From: Ariolimax columbianus
Lineage: Eukaryota > Mollusca > Gastropoda > Stylommatophora > Arionidae
NCBI GenBank assembly: GCA_036924085.1
Contig: JAVGWX010000005.1
Coordinates: 76,583,047 to 76,647,046, forward strand
DNA: 64,000 nt
Reading direction: 5' to 3'
Positions 10,597 through 22,261 of this stretch are shown piece by piece. Made by a program: the position numbers and the translations under genes. How positions within the stretch are numbered: position 1 is the stretch's first letter; each line of letters begins with the position of its first letter. The notes beneath the pieces were generated by a model that worked only from the letters and a program-made list of their open reading frames with translations, did not search any database and had not been told where the DNA came from.

Positions 10597-12096
10597 ATTT
10601 TTAGTGTCACTTTTTACTAGCTCGGATTTGTCAGCCCTCTTCGTATCACTTCCTACTAGCTTTGACTTGTCAGCCCTCTGCGTGTCACTTCCTACTAGCT
10701 CCGACTTGTCAGCCCTCTCCGTGTCACTTTCTACTAGCTCTGACTTGTCAGCCAGCTATGACTTGTCAGCCCTCTCCGTGTCACTTCCTACCAGCTCCGA
10801 CTTTTCAGCCCTCTCCGTGTCACTTAATACTAGCTCCGACTTGTCAGCCCTCTGCGTGTCACTTTCTACTGGCTCCGATTTGTCAGCCCTCTCCGTATCA
10901 CTTCCTACTAGCTCGGACTTGTCAGCACTCTGCGTGTCACTTTCTACTAGCTCCGACTTGTTAGCCCTCTCAATATCACTTTCTACTGGCCCCGACTTGT
11001 CAGCCCTCTCCGTATCATTTTCTACTAGCCCTGACTTGTCAGTCCTCTCGTGTCAAATTCTACTAGCTCTGACTTGTTAGCCCTCTCCGTATCCCTTTCT
11101 ACTAGCTCCATTCTGTCAGCCCTCTCCGTATAACTTTCTACTAGCTCCGACTTGTCAGCCCTCTCCGTGTCACTTTCTACTAGCTCCGACTTGTCAGCCC
11201 TCTGCGTGTCACTTTCTACTGGCTCCGATTTGTCAGCCCTCTCCGTATCACTTCCTACTAGCTCCGACTTGTCAGCCCTCTGCGTGTCACTTTCTACTAG
11301 CTCCGACTTGTTAGCCCTCTCAATATCACTTTCTACTGGCCCCGACTTGTCAGCCCTCTCCGTATCATTTTCTACTAGCCCCGACTTGTCAGTCCTCTCG
11401 TGTCACTTTCTACTAGCTCTGACTAGTTAGCCCTCTCCGTATCCCTTTCTACTAGCTCCATTCTGTTAGCCCTCTCCGTATCACTTTCTACTAGCTCCGA
11501 CTTGTCAGCCCTCTCCGTGTCACTTTCTACTAGCTCCGTCTTGTCAGCCCTCTCCGTGTCACTTTCTACTAGCTCCGACTTGTCAGCCCTCTCCGTGTCA
11601 CTTTCTACTAGCTCCGACTTGTCAGCCCTCTCCGTGTCACTTTCTACTAGCTCCGACTTGTCAGCCCTCTCCGTGTCACTTTCTACAAGCTCCGACTTGT
11701 CAGCCCTCACCGTGTCACTTTCTACTAGCCCCGACTTGTCAGCCCTCTCCGTGTCACTTTCTACTAGCTCCAACTTGTCAGCCCTCTCCGTGTCACTTCT
11801 TACTAGCTCCGACTTGTCAGCCCTCTCCGTGTCACTTTCAGCTAGCTCCGACTTGTCAGCCCTCTCCGTGTCACTTTCAGCTAGCTCCGACTTGTCAGCC
11901 CTCTCAGTGTCACCTTCTACTAGCTCCGACTTGTCAGCCTCTCCGTGTCACTTTCAGCTAGCTCCGACTTGTCAGCCCTCTCCGTGTCACTTTCAGCTAG
12001 CTCCGACTTGTCAGCCCTCTCCGTGTCACTTTCAGCTAGCTCCGACTTGTCAGCCTCTCCGTGTCACTTTCAGCTAGCACCGACTTGTCAGCAGTC
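10597..12096. repeat. 39-bp minisatellite, ~38 copies, with 350-bp higher-order repeat
   Basis: Unit of the form TCACTTTCTACTAGCTCCGA + CTTGTCAGCCCTCTCCGTG. A block of nine units is duplicated: the variant unit beginning CTGCGTGTC occurs at 10,852 and 11,202 (350 bp = 9 x 39 - 1), and both blocks carry a unit with the one-base-shorter CCTCTCGTG. The 39-bp period gives open frames on both strands (LSALSVSLSTSSD on plus, VESDTERADKSEL on minus). The last third carries a TCAGCTAGC variant. No start context, introns or flanking coding signal support a gene. Confidence 0.95.
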
Positions 12097-12640
12097 TGTG
12101 AATCACGAAGGGAGGCACCAGTGTTTGCTTATAACGCTCACTAAAAGTGTGCCTATGTTGAGATCACTGTAATCTGCATCTTCTTCCTTTTTATTTTTTA
12201 CCAGCTTTTCTTTATTTTCTTCCCCTTATTTTACGGATTCTTCTAATTTTTCTAATATTTATCTGTATAATTCATTTTCGGTTTTTTCTTCAAATTTTTA
12301 AAGAACTTCTACGTCAATTTTTACATCATATATTTAAATCTTTTTCTTTTAATGCCTCTAATATTTATAATCAGCAACGCTGTGGTCGTTGTCTTCTTGT
12401 TCGTATTCTTAGTTTTTTGTTTTCTTTATTCCTTTTCTTCTTCTTCTTCTTCTTCTTCTTCTTCTTCTTCTTCTTCTTCTTCATAACATCAACACATTCT
12501 TCTTTAGCTACTTTCTTTTTATCCTTGTCTGTATCATTGTTGTCGCTTCTCTTCTTCGTTGTCACAAGATCAGACCTGCAGATAGTAACATAAAAATATG
12601 CAGAAGCAAAAACGTGTTTTTAGAAGGTAAACATAATCTT
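12097..12640. other. T-rich stretch with TTC microsatellite
   Basis: Low-complexity pyrimidine-rich DNA. A TTC trinucleotide run lies at about 12,432-12,483. The Lys-rich minus-strand frame over it is a repeat artefact. Confidence 0.8.
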
Positions 12641-12800
12641 GCAGCCATGTTTAATCTTATAGCCAGATACAATCTTATAACAATATATAATCTTACAGCC
12701 TCATATAATCGTACATAAATAAGTATAATTTTTCAGTCAGATGTAATCGTACAGAAATAAATATAATTTTTCAGTCAGATATAATCGTACAGTGTGATGT
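12640..12800. repeat. Short degenerate array, ~38-40 bp unit
   Basis: Two to three copies of TAATCGTACAGAAATAAATA followed by TAATTTTTCAGTCAGA, preceded by shorter TAATCTTATAGCC-like units. Confidence 0.75.
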
Positions 12801-12904
12801 AATGTGATTTACTGACAATGAACAAACCAACAGAAAATTCACCCGACATCTGGTCATTCTAAGTTTCTAAACGTGTCGTAAAAGACGAATTAAGAAGGTA
12901 ATAT

Positions 12905-13380
12905 ACAGAGCTCAGATCAGGTCAAGTCATCCCGTAACAAGACATCCTCACAACCCCACGCCACCCTTCTCTACCAGCGGCCGCTGCCTGTGCCTCTTCT
13001 GGTCGGAGATTGGTCCATTCTTTCATGTTGTCCTCCCATTTATTTTTGGACCAGCCTCTTCGTCGTCTGCCTTGTACCTTTCCGTGGAGGATCGTATTTG
13101 CTAGACCATGTTATCTCGATATGTGACCGTACCAAGCGAATTTCCTTCTTTTGACAGTTGCCAAGAGGTCTTCAAAAGGCCCTATTGTTATTGTAATTAT
13201 ATCTCATATTTCCTCATTTGTAACTCGATCTTTGTACGTGACGTTTCAAAGTCTTTGGAAACATCTCATCTCCAAGGCCTGTATCCATCGCTGAAGGTCG
13301 TTTGTAACTGTCCATGTCTCACAAGCATAGAGGAATATGTAGGAAGATACAGAGCTAGCACCCTGATTATGTAAAACAAT
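12905..13380 (-). mobile_element. LINE reverse transcriptase C-terminal fragment
   Basis: Minus strand reads the C-terminal part of an endonuclease/RT LINE: LQRWIQALEMRCFQRL (13,260-13,310), YKDRVTNEE, IGPFEDLLATVKRRKFAWYG (~13,120-13,180), HGKVQGRRRRGWSKNKWEDN and MKEWTNLRPEEAQ (12,985-13,080), then REGWRGVVRM. The order and spacing match the known family C-terminus closely. A few stops and shifts show it is dead. The palm domain is missing, so both ends are truncated. Confidence 0.88.
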
Positions 13381-15774
13381 TGCTACATAAACTACCACTG
13401 CAAGTGTTTGTTATAGGCTTTCCCTATTAGGTCAGTTCACGTTCATGTGAAGTGAAGAGCCGAAGAGAGTCAAGTTAAGATCAGTAAGACAAATACGTTT
13501 CACGAGAAGAATTGTACGTGTGTTCGTAAATTCTGTGATTTAATAAATATATATGAAAAGAAAAGAATGTTAAGTAATCACTGCTAATTCAAATAAAGAA
13601 AATGACAGGCTTCGTGCGGTGAACTCATGTTCACGAAGGTGAAACTGGAATATCTTATAGAAAACAGGGACACATTTAGAGCAATGGATGCCGAACAGGA
13701 TTTAAAAAAGAAAAGATGTTGGATGACAAACAAAAGATGAATGGGAAAAACACAAACAAACATCGGAATACCGTAATCACTTCAAGGTCGCAGGTTAATG
13801 TAAAGAACTGATCGCCACTGCCACGAAGCAGAACACATAATGATGTTGTTGTGATATTAGCTTACAAAAACAAAAACTATAGTGGCGACAATTGACGTCG
13901 GTATGTTCCAAATAATGCAACATTATATTATTATTATATGAACTTTTACTGCTTGACAAACGAAAATAGAAAATCTTGAAGGGACGTAATTATTTTGTGC
14001 TGACTATTTGTTTTTTCTCCCCCGAAATAAATTTGAAACAAATCCGAGCCTGAACATGTATTCGTCTTCAATCTAAAGGAAAAAAAAAAAAAAAAACTTT
14101 CAACGTCGACAAGAAAAAAATGCTAACAAATACGATACAAATAGCGAAGGAAAAATGAGACAATCTGGGTAATTGGAAAAAAATGATATCGAGTTCGAAG
14201 AGATCTTGTATCACGGGTGGGCAAAGTAATGGTCAAAGGATGAAAAATTGCGGAGAAATGTCCACAAACTTAGAACTCTATATAGATAATTTCAAAAATA
14301 AAATTAACAATTAAAATAAAATTTTAAATAATATAACATTCAAATTCAATATGGCGCTGCAGCCCTATTCATTCTCAAAATTATCATTACTTATGGTGTA
14401 CAAACTATGTCCGTGCATTTATCTTTGGCGAAAAGAAAGCTCTGAACACCGTGCGATTATAGAAGGATGCAAGTTTTGAGCTTTGTTTTAAGGGCGTAAA
14501 ATGAGATGGTATATCGACGAAATTCGAAATTAAAATCCACGAAAGACACAAATCGAAATTCTTCACGACAAATAAACTAGGTATGTTTACTTTATGTTGC
14601 AAGTTAAAACTTCTCTCGAGAACCCTAATTTATTTCACTATCAATAAAAAAAAAAGGGTTCCTCGGAATATGGATATGTTTTTGTAACTTGAACTTAAAA
14701 ACATAAGAAGCCTGATTAGAGTGATGGTACGACAAAAGTCAATCGACTGTTTCAACTGCGATTTTTCAATTAAAAGAAAAAACAGAAACATAGAAGTTTG
14801 GCCCAATTTCCGGCAAACCTGGGAGTATGAATTCCTAGTCATCGACGTGCAAGATTGACCCATGTAGACTTATTTGCGAACATCAATTTTCCGACAACAA
14901 GAAATACGATTTCCAAAACCTGGGCAGTATGTTCAACAAGTTTTCACCTAGTTTTAGAATTGAGTGAATAAAATCGTTTTGAGGAACAATAGCGAAGCAA
15001 AATGCGAGTTTTCTCAGAAGGTGAATGAATAACACTTGCGAGTTATAAAATGGCTTTTTTGTTTGCTAAAAAATACAGACGTCATTCATAGATGTAGAGC
15101 TCACGAAGGTATGCACCTTCATCGCCACGGATACTTTGTTCTGGAATCTTGGCATAATGCATCAAAGTCTTAAACAGATCCAGTAATGAACAAAGATCCA
15201 GGATTTACTGTTTGTTTGCAGAAATTGAAAGCCAGTTGCTTGAAGAATTGAAAACGAGTCTTTGCTTTTATGTGGTGTTGTACGGGTCGACTGATATCTG
15301 GTTAACTCTTAATTTGGTTCCGCTTTGTTTCAGCTGGCTGGAAAGTTCATGAATAATTGCTTACATTTAGTAATCTGAAAGAGGAAAGCGGGGGAAGGGG
15401 TCCGCAGTGGGAAGTTGATTTGCTTGACAACTGCCTTACATTGTGCATAGGTTTGATCAAAATTTGACCAAGCTAGTTTATGGCAGTACATCAGCAATGA
15501 CTGGAAAGAACTTCGGTTTTGTTAGAGCCTCAAAAATGAGAATTGTACTTGCTTATACATTGTTTGTTATGCCATTCCATCATTATATTTTTCACTAAGA
15601 AATCCGTAATATACTTGTTTAAAGAATATATGTACACAATAAACACAGTTGAGAATTAATTTTGAAGCAGCAGTACCAACATTTGTGAACATTTTGAAGG
15701 AACTCGAAATTTTGTGAAGTTTGATGATGTCGTGTACTATACACATTCTCGTTGCCTGTGTTAAGGCTAGGTCC
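13381..15774. other. AT-rich unassigned region
   Basis: About 2.4 kb without recognisable coding sequence. There is an A-run near 14,081-14,097. Several minus-strand frames of 65-77 codons (14,405-14,602; 14,630-14,863; 15,567-15,797) show no motif I can assign. A decayed DNA transposon is possible but I could not support it. Confidence 0.4.
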
Positions 15775-15895
15775 TTGATCGGCTCACTGCAAGACAAGCT
15801 CTATGGCAGCGGCGACAGCCTCAGGATGACCGCCGCTTTTTTCGAAAAAATAATGGTTACTGTCTGACTGCGTACGAAGAAGAAGAAGAAGAAGA
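15775..15895 (+). mobile_element. Short LINE 3' end with GAA tail
   Basis: CTCTATGGCAGCGGCGACAG, CCTCAGGATGACCGCCGCTT and the GTACGAAGAAGAAGAAG tail match the last ~110 bp of the RNase H LINE at 20,340-20,950. It is strongly 5' truncated, as expected for target-primed reverse transcription. Confidence 0.85.
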
Positions 15896-16505
15896 TCGGC
15901 TCACAACGTTGCTCCTTCAAATTCTAGAGTTATTTCATCGAAAGTGTCAAGTGGATTAATGTATGGACATCGAATAGAAAAATGCAGCGTCATCTTCGGT
16001 TTGTTACCGATGTTACCAACGAATCGAACCAGAAATTGCAAATAAATTAAAAGCTGAAATGTGTGCTAGTCAAGAATATCAAAGACTAAACTCAATATAT
16101 CGGTGAAACAAGTACAGGAGGCGGAACTCTTGTACCTTCCAAAACTGCAAAGTTCGATGGTCGTGACTGAATGTGGACTGCAGAGCCTTGAGTTCTGTGA
16201 AACTTGGTTGAATCATAAAACTCATAAATTCGATCAACGATATTGTGACTGACAAATTCAAAGTCGTTAAACAGGGCTTGAAGGATTCCCTTAGTTTCAA
16301 GAATTATCGAAGGAACTCGTCAGTTTGCATTGTGGGGGCTAAGCAGGCATGGGGACACTTCAAAACAATGCATCGTTCTATCGGTCCAAGTAACCAATCT
16401 CTTGATGAGATGTGGGAATACCTTCTGCTCGGTTGGTATGCCAATGACTATACTTGCCTGAACATCATTATCCCACTCACTGTTTCGATGTTTGGTTCAA
16501 CCTGT
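15896..16505. other. No recognised feature
   Basis: A plus-strand open frame at 16,245-16,517 (90 codons) has no family motif that I recognise. Confidence 0.4.
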
Positions 16506-16514
16506 CTGTGTGAA

Positions 16515-16606
16515 TAAACTTCTTCAACCGTAAAATGCCTCAAACAAACTTCTTCAACCGTAACATGCCTCAAACAAACTTCTTCAACCATAATATATCT
16601 CAAACC
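16515..16606. repeat. 30-bp tandem repeat, 3 copies
   Basis: Three copies of AAACTTCTTCAACCGTAA + CATGCCTCAAAC with few changes. Confidence 0.9.
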
Positions 16607-17139
16607 ACAAATCCAAATACAAGAACCACTGGCAGATCATAATATGGAGATCAAATTAAGAAGTGAATAATTCACTTCTTGTCATCGAAGTTTGAATACA
16701 AATTCAAGAAGCTTGTATATATAAATTTAAGAAAACATTATTAAATATCGTATTGATTCCAAAAGTTGGAATTTCATTATAAAGACCATTCGGAAAATCT
16801 TGAAATTTCATCAAAAGTTTGATTTGTTGTTTTCAAAGTGCGACCAACACTGCTGGCCACATTTTAGACCTCACAGAAAAAAATTAAAATTGGCCAACCC
16901 AGACCTATATCGTCATGAATAAACAAATGTATGTTTGCCTTCAGAAGCTATAACGCCATAACGGAAACACGTCTTGCTTTGCCATAACAAAAAGCAGTTA
17001 AAAGTAGCTTGCACGACGGCATTGACAGCTATGAAGAATGTAGAATGAAACATTAGCAATTCTCCACCTTTATCTCTCTTTCTAACTACAAATGAAGCAA
17101 GTGGGACCCTCTACAGCTGACTTCTTTTACAATTAACGT
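16607..17139. other. No recognised feature
   Basis: AT-rich, no motif seen. Confidence 0.5.
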
Positions 17140-17905
17140 AGGCACCACTGCAGATCCCTACATACACTAAACATAAAGAATGCACTGTAGATCAATCATT
17201 ACGGTAAACATAAGGAACCCATAGTAGATCAATCATTACGGTAAACATAAGGAACCCACTGTAGATCAATCATTACGGTAAACATAAGGAACCCACTGTA
17301 GATCAATCATTACGGTAAACATAAGGAACCCACTGTAGATCAATCCTTACGGTAAACATAAGGGGCCGACTGTAGATCAATCCTTACGGTAAACATAAGG
17401 AACCCACTGTAGATCAATCCTTACGGTAAACATAGGGACCCACTGTAGATCACTTCTTACAGTAAACATAGGGGCCCACTGTAGATCACTCCTTACAGTA
17501 AACATAGGATACCACTGTAGATCACTCCTTACAGTAAACATGGTGGCCCACTGTAATTCACACCTTACAGTAAACATAGGGGCCCACTGTAGATCCTTCT
17601 TACAGTAAAGGTAGGGGGCCCACTGTAGATCACTCCTTATAGTAAACATAGGAGCCCACTGTAGACCACTCCTTACAGTAAAGGTAAGGGTCCACTGTAG
17701 ATTACTCCTTACAGTACACATATGGGCCCACTGTAGATCACTCCTACGGTAAACATAGGGGCTCACTGTAGATTACTCCTACGGTAAACATGGGGGCCCA
17801 CTGTAGATCACTCCTACCGTAAACATAGAGGCCCACTGTAGTTCACTACTGCGGTAAATATAAGGCCCACTGTAGATCCCTCCTACGGTAAACATAAGGA
17901 ATCAA
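17140..17905. repeat. 36-37 bp minisatellite, ~21 copies
   Basis: Unit of the form CACTGTAGATCACTCCTTAC + AGTAAACATAGGGGCC. The first six copies (17,160-17,440) are a 37-bp subtype with ATCATTACGGTAAACATAAG, later ones a 35-36 bp subtype. Minus-strand frames (WAPMFTVRSDLQ repeats) are a consequence of the 36-bp units. Confidence 0.95.
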
Positions 17906-18597
17906 TTGTAGGCTTATTTGAATGGGATTTCCCTTTTAATATGAGTTTAGGGGAGACTTGCTCTCGTGAAGTGTTAGAGACTTATTTTAATAGGATTTCT
18001 CTCTTACTGTGGGATGTGGGCAACTTGTTCTCGTTCTGTTTTGACTTCGCTAATAGTAGGTCAGGTACCCATCCCTGTACATCTAGGTAGAGTGAAGCGT
18101 CCCCGAGTGGTAATGGTGGAGGAAAGAATAGTATCACCAGAAGATACCTAGCATGTGGCAAGCGAATACTAAAGACGGTGGCGCAAGTGTCTAGCAAACT
18201 CATCATGACTAACTCCTTACTACAAAAAGTGTATCTGTAACAATGTTTTGTAAGTGTTCTGCTACAGGCTTTCTGTGAGGGACACGATATAGCTGATTGA
18301 AAGCACTGACAGAACTAGACGCTGCCAGAGGAGGAATGGAGATAAAAGTGAAACGTGAGGCGACATGGGTGCGAACTTAGACCCTTTGAGGTGAATTCAG
18401 AGACATAATTTTCACTCTACCACTAGCTCTAATAACGTTAACAAAATGTATGTAACATGTCCTTTGCAGAACGTCGCTTCTTACAACTGCTACCATGTTT
18501 GGCTGTTACAGGTTTCATGTCAAATGGGCAGTACTGTAGGGTGCCATTACTTCAGTAAGCGGTAGAGCGGTCGCATTGAGAAAAACAAAACAAAGGC
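17906..18597. other. No recognised feature
   Basis: An open frame at 17,982-18,206 (minus) has no recognisable motif. Nothing else is seen. Confidence 0.4.
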
Positions 18598-18871
18598 GCG
18601 TCTTCTTCTTCTTCTTCTTTTTCTTCTTCTTCGTACGCTGTCAGACGTCAACTTGAATTTGTTCAAAGAAAGCAGCTGTCATCCTGAGGCTGTCGACACT
18701 GCCATAGAGCTTGTCTAGTGTTGGCACCGGTGATGGCCACATGTGCTTTCTCTGGTCCTCGTATGTCGGGCAATTTTGCAGCAGATGTTCAGCGGTCATT
18801 TTCCCTGTACCACAGGTGCATTTATCAGTGCCACCTATCTTCAGTTTATCAAACGCGCGTCTGATAAACTG
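18598..18871 (-). mobile_element. LINE 3' end (RNase H family) with GAA tail
   Basis: On the minus strand this reads FDKLKIGGTDKCTCG (zinc-binding C-terminus), AEHLLQNCPTYEDQRKHMW, LYGSVDSLRMTAAFFEQIQ and ends in a GAA-rich tail at 18,598-18,633. It belongs to the same family as 20,340-20,950 and is locally less broken (Trp where the 20-kb copy has a stop). It is 5' truncated at a perfect 10-bp inverted repeat. Confidence 0.88.
18842..18871. repeat. Perfect 10-bp inverted repeat at LINE truncation point
   Basis: CAGTTTATCA (18,842-18,851) and TGATAAACTG (18,862-18,871) are exact reverse complements separated by 10 bases. One arm is normal LINE sequence, the other is an inverted copy of it at the junction to the tRNA-like segment. 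Confidence 0.95.
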
Positions 18872-18950
18872 GATGTGGTGTGATTCGAACCATGTCCGTT
18901 AGAATTATGGAAACGAACGTTCCTCCCATAGACCAACTGCCTCATGCAAG
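18872..18950 (-). mobile_element. Possible tRNA-derived SINE head joined to LINE tail
   Basis: On the minus strand TGAGGCAGTTGG (18,933-18,944) resembles a pol III A box and GGTTCGAATC (18,882-18,891) matches a B box, about 41 bp apart. The T-stem is poor, so this is at best a diverged tRNA-like head. It directly precedes the LINE 3' end on the same strand, the layout of a SINE with a LINE-derived tail. A LINE inserted into an unrelated SINE is an alternative. Confidence 0.4.
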
Positions 18951-19499
18951 GACGTTAATGCTATACAAAAGATATGCGACATCGTAGTCTCAACTATTGA
19001 GCAGATCTAAATTGGCAATACGCACCTAAAAAAACTGAGATCAATGATGTTCACAGACATGTGCATAGTTTAACTGAATTATACAATGCTCTCATTTTTC
19101 TGTTTTAACATAGGAAACCCGTCTTGAAAGTTCGTCCTTGACTAGAAAAAAAATAGAGTAATCACATCAACAAAAGACGACCTTGTTTGATCCCGTTTTC
19201 TAATTATAGTCTTGTTCGCTGCCGTCATTGTCAACAATGAATTACCAGACAGACTAACAAGCAGAGTCTCAAACAACATCCAAAAACAGAACAATAGCGT
19301 TCGAAGGTATTTGATTATTATATAAGATAACAGTTCAAGGTTACTGTTCCTAATCGCAGTACTTTTCAATGTACATAATCGTAAAGATTTACCCGACTAA
19401 GAGAAAAAGGAGGGAAGTAAAGCACCGAGGAAGGAAACTAGTCAAATCCATTTAACGAAAGCTGAGGTCGTATACAATACAGTCTTACATTGTATCGTC

Positions 19500-19720
19500 A
19501 ACAGCAGTGTCTGCTACGGAAGTCTATCATAAATGCTTTAGTATGCGAGGTGGCCTCCTTTTGTGTTGTGTGGTGACTCTAAACATAAGTGTAAATAACC
19601 TCAATCTGAAGCAGAGCACAGAGTTTATATTTATCGGATGTATTCTTACAGCCAACTGCAGACTTGATAGGGACATTGAAACGAGGTGTCAGAAAGCCTC
19701 CTGTGAGCCATCGATTGTCA
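19500..19720 (+). mobile_element. LINE RT thumb fragment
   Basis: The frame reads LKQSTEFIFIGCILTANCRL followed by DRDIETRCQKAS, the YLGS...LDxEIxxRIxKAS thumb signature of endonuclease/RT LINEs. No palm or C-terminus is attached. It is followed directly by the 42-bp array. Confidence 0.7.
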
Positions 19721-19754
19721 CGCTGTTGAAAGATCTTACTGTAGAGGGATTTGC

Positions 19755-20330
19755 CATGACCCAGTAATTGATACTATCTTACTGTACTGGGATAAGCTAT
19801 GTCACAGTAAAGATACTATCTTACTGTAGTGGGATAAGCTATTTCACAGTAAAGATACTATCTTTCTGTAGTGGGATAAGCTATGTCACAGTAAAGATAC
19901 TATCTTACTGTAGTGGGATAAGCTATGTCACAGTAAAGATACTATCTTACTATAGTGGGATAAGCTATGTCACAGTAAAGATACTATCTTACTGTAGTGG
20001 GATAAGCTATGTCACAGTAAAGATACTATCTTACTGTAGTGGGATAAGCTATGTCACAGTAAAGATATTATCTTACTATATTGGGATAAGCTATGTCACA
20101 GTAAAGATACTATCTTACTGTCGTGGGATAAGCTATGTCACAGTAAAGATACTATCTTACTGTAGTGGGATATGTTATGTCACAGTAAAGATACTATCTT
20201 ACTGTAGTGGGATATGTTATGTCACAGTAAAGATACTATCTAACTGTAGTGGGATATGCTATGTCACAGTAAAGATACTATCTTACTGTAGTGGGATATG
20301 CTATGTCACAGTAAAGATCCTATCAACCGT
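19755..20330. repeat. 42-bp minisatellite, 13 copies, each with a hairpin
   Basis: Unit ATACTATCTTACTGTAGTGG + GATAAGCTATGTCACAGTAAAG. Each unit holds TTACTGT and its reverse complement ACAGTAA about 18 bases apart. The 42-bp period gives a 197-codon plus-strand frame (ILSYCSGISYVTVK repeats), which I do not call a gene. It lies between two LINE pieces. Confidence 0.95.
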
Positions 20331-20339
20331 ACTTGAATA

Positions 20340-20950
20340 TGTAATGCCCTCATTTCGATGAGAAACCTGGGAAATGGTTTGCCTTCCATTTGTGATCCAT
20401 ATTTTCGTCAACTATGCCAGCAGTCCGCACAAAAAAGAGTAGTGGTACAGTGGGTTCCATCCCACTGTAACATCCAAAGCAACGAGGAGGCAGACAAACA
20501 GGCAAAAGAAGGTGCAAGACTACCACAACCAGATTCTAGTGTGACCTACAAAGAGTGCAAACGATTTATTAGGGCCAGATACATGGCCAAATGGGAAACA
20601 TAACATACTGGCTACACAAAAAATGATGCCTACTACCAGTTGAACAGAAAAGAGCAGGTCGTGGTCTTCAGACTCCGCACAGGCCACAACAGACTGAGGT
20701 ACCACCTATTCAAAAAATTGAGGATAGGTTTCACTGACGAATGCACCTGTGGTACAGGGAAAATTACCGCTGAACATCTGCTGCAAAATTGCCCGACATA
20801 CGAGGACCAGAGAAAGCACATGTAGCCATCACCAGTGCCAACACTGACAAGCTCTATGGCAGTGTCGACAGCCTCAGGATGACAGCTGCTTTCTTTGAAA
20901 AAATTCAAGTTGACGTCTGACAGCTTACGAAAAAGAAGAAGAAGAAGATG
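20340..20950 (+). mobile_element. LINE 3' part: RNase H C-terminus and zinc-binding domain
   Basis: Best-preserved copy of the RNase H LINE family in the window. It reads VVVQWVPSHCNIQSNEEADK (RNase H His and Asp block), QPDSSVTYKECKRFIRARY, then after one in-frame TAA at 20,601, EQVVVFRLRTGHNRLRYHLF, the zinc motif CTCGTGKITAEHLLQNC, and a stop at 20,823. The nucleotide match to family members continues through LYGSV to a GAA tail near 20,930-20,950. The upstream RNase H residues and the RT are missing, and the 42-bp array lies there instead. I/jockey-like superfamily by inference. Confidence 0.9.
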
Positions 20951-21285
20951 ATCCATATTTTCTTAGCCAGGCTACACTAGCGCGGCTTGTGTCAAGGACG
21001 CCATGTGGAAGCGGAAACGGGTCTTTGTTAGTTCTGGTTAGTTGACCCTGATGTAAGTGGACAGCCGTGTGCTGCATCTTCGGCCAATAGTGTTGGTATT
21101 ATTTGCTCCATTACAGGCCCTATTAACAATCAGCCTTAACGTTTTTTTTTCTTTATAATTTCTTTTAGCTCCGTGCGATTTATAGCGTGACGACCTCAAG
21201 TGACCATTCCTTCCACCTTACAAGATGCCTGCCATCAGCACTTGCAGCGCTCTGGCCTTTCATGAGGAGAATGGGATTGTGACAG
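20951..21285. other. No recognised feature
   Basis: A T-run near 21,141-21,148. No coding motif. Confidence 0.5.
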
Positions 21286-21289
21286 GTGG

Positions 21290-21545
21290 TGAATGATCTT
21301 TAAGGAGTGGAGAGTGGGCTGCTTACAGATGGACAGTAGGATTGTTACAGCAGAAGAATGGGATAGTTGCAAATGGAGACCTGGATGGTTACTGGTAGAG
21401 ACTGAGTTGGTTGCAAGTGGAGACTGGGATGGTTACAAGTGGAGACTTGGTTGGTTACATGTGGAGACTGGACTGGTTTCACGTGGAGAATGTGCTGGCT
21501 GCAGTGGAGATTGGGAATGTTACAGGTTACATGTGGGCTTGTTAT
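21290..21545. repeat. Degenerate ~21-22 bp minisatellite
   Basis: About 11 imperfect copies of GGTTACAAGTGGAGACTGGGA, with unit length varying. Open frames in it are repeat translations. Confidence 0.85.
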
Positions 21546-21599
21546 ATGTGGATGTAGCAGAGTTACAAGGGTCCAGCGAGCCAGCGTCGGGGAAGTCCT

Positions 21600-22261
21600 G
21601 AAAATACCGTTCGTGGAACCAACCCATAACTTGTGAACCCTGTCCGAGAGATGGAGTTCATAGAACAGTCATTATTCGAAATTCTTAAACAATGCACGTT
21701 AAAGACTGTCCAGTCAAAATGTGTACCTTCCCACGGTTTCTACTGAAAATTCAACGACCTTTTAGGTTAAGTAGAAGGTTCAAAACAAATTCACAGAAAT
21801 ACTTCCGATTTTCGTCGATTCACTAGCTACAATTTCCAGGTGTATCCTTTATATTCAGTCGCCCTTATTGACTCTATGAAAAGCCGATTGACACAGTTTT
21901 ATTTCGTTTCAGGTTAATCTGCACTTTTTCTCAAAAGTGTTAAACATCGAAGTGATTAGAGCAATAACTGCCATCTGCAATGAAGTGAGTGGTGTTTTTC
22001 AGCCTGGGTACCGATAGGCGGCAAGATTTTGAATTATTTTACCTTAGCTTCGTATCTCCATTTACACCAAACATTGTTAATTTTCTATATTATATTATTA
22101 TCGATGTTTTATGGCGCATATTTCCATTTCATAACAACATACAAAGATATGAGGCTTTATATTGTTATGTTAATTTGTGTATACTAAGGTGGTTTCCATG
22201 GCAAACAATTGCCATTGAGGATGAAGATAACTCTTCATGGTCTAAGACGCAGCCTATTTGA
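21600..22261. other. No recognised feature
   Basis: No coding or repeat motif identified. Confidence 0.45.

Noticed and set aside
10604..12172. Long plus- and minus-strand open frames (LSALSVSLSTSSD / VESDTERADKSEL repeats) as a repetitive secreted or surface protein
   Set aside because: Open only because the unit is 39 bp. Both strands are open, there is no signal peptide or splice context, and one-base deletions break the frame inside duplicated blocks.
13381..16505. A decayed DNA transposon (hAT-like)
   Set aside because: Several AT-rich frames looked suggestive, but I could not identify any transposase motif or terminal inverted repeats.
19768..20361. 197-codon ILSYCSGISYVTVK-repeat frame
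   Set aside because: Translation of a 42-bp array flanked by LINE pieces, with no gene context.
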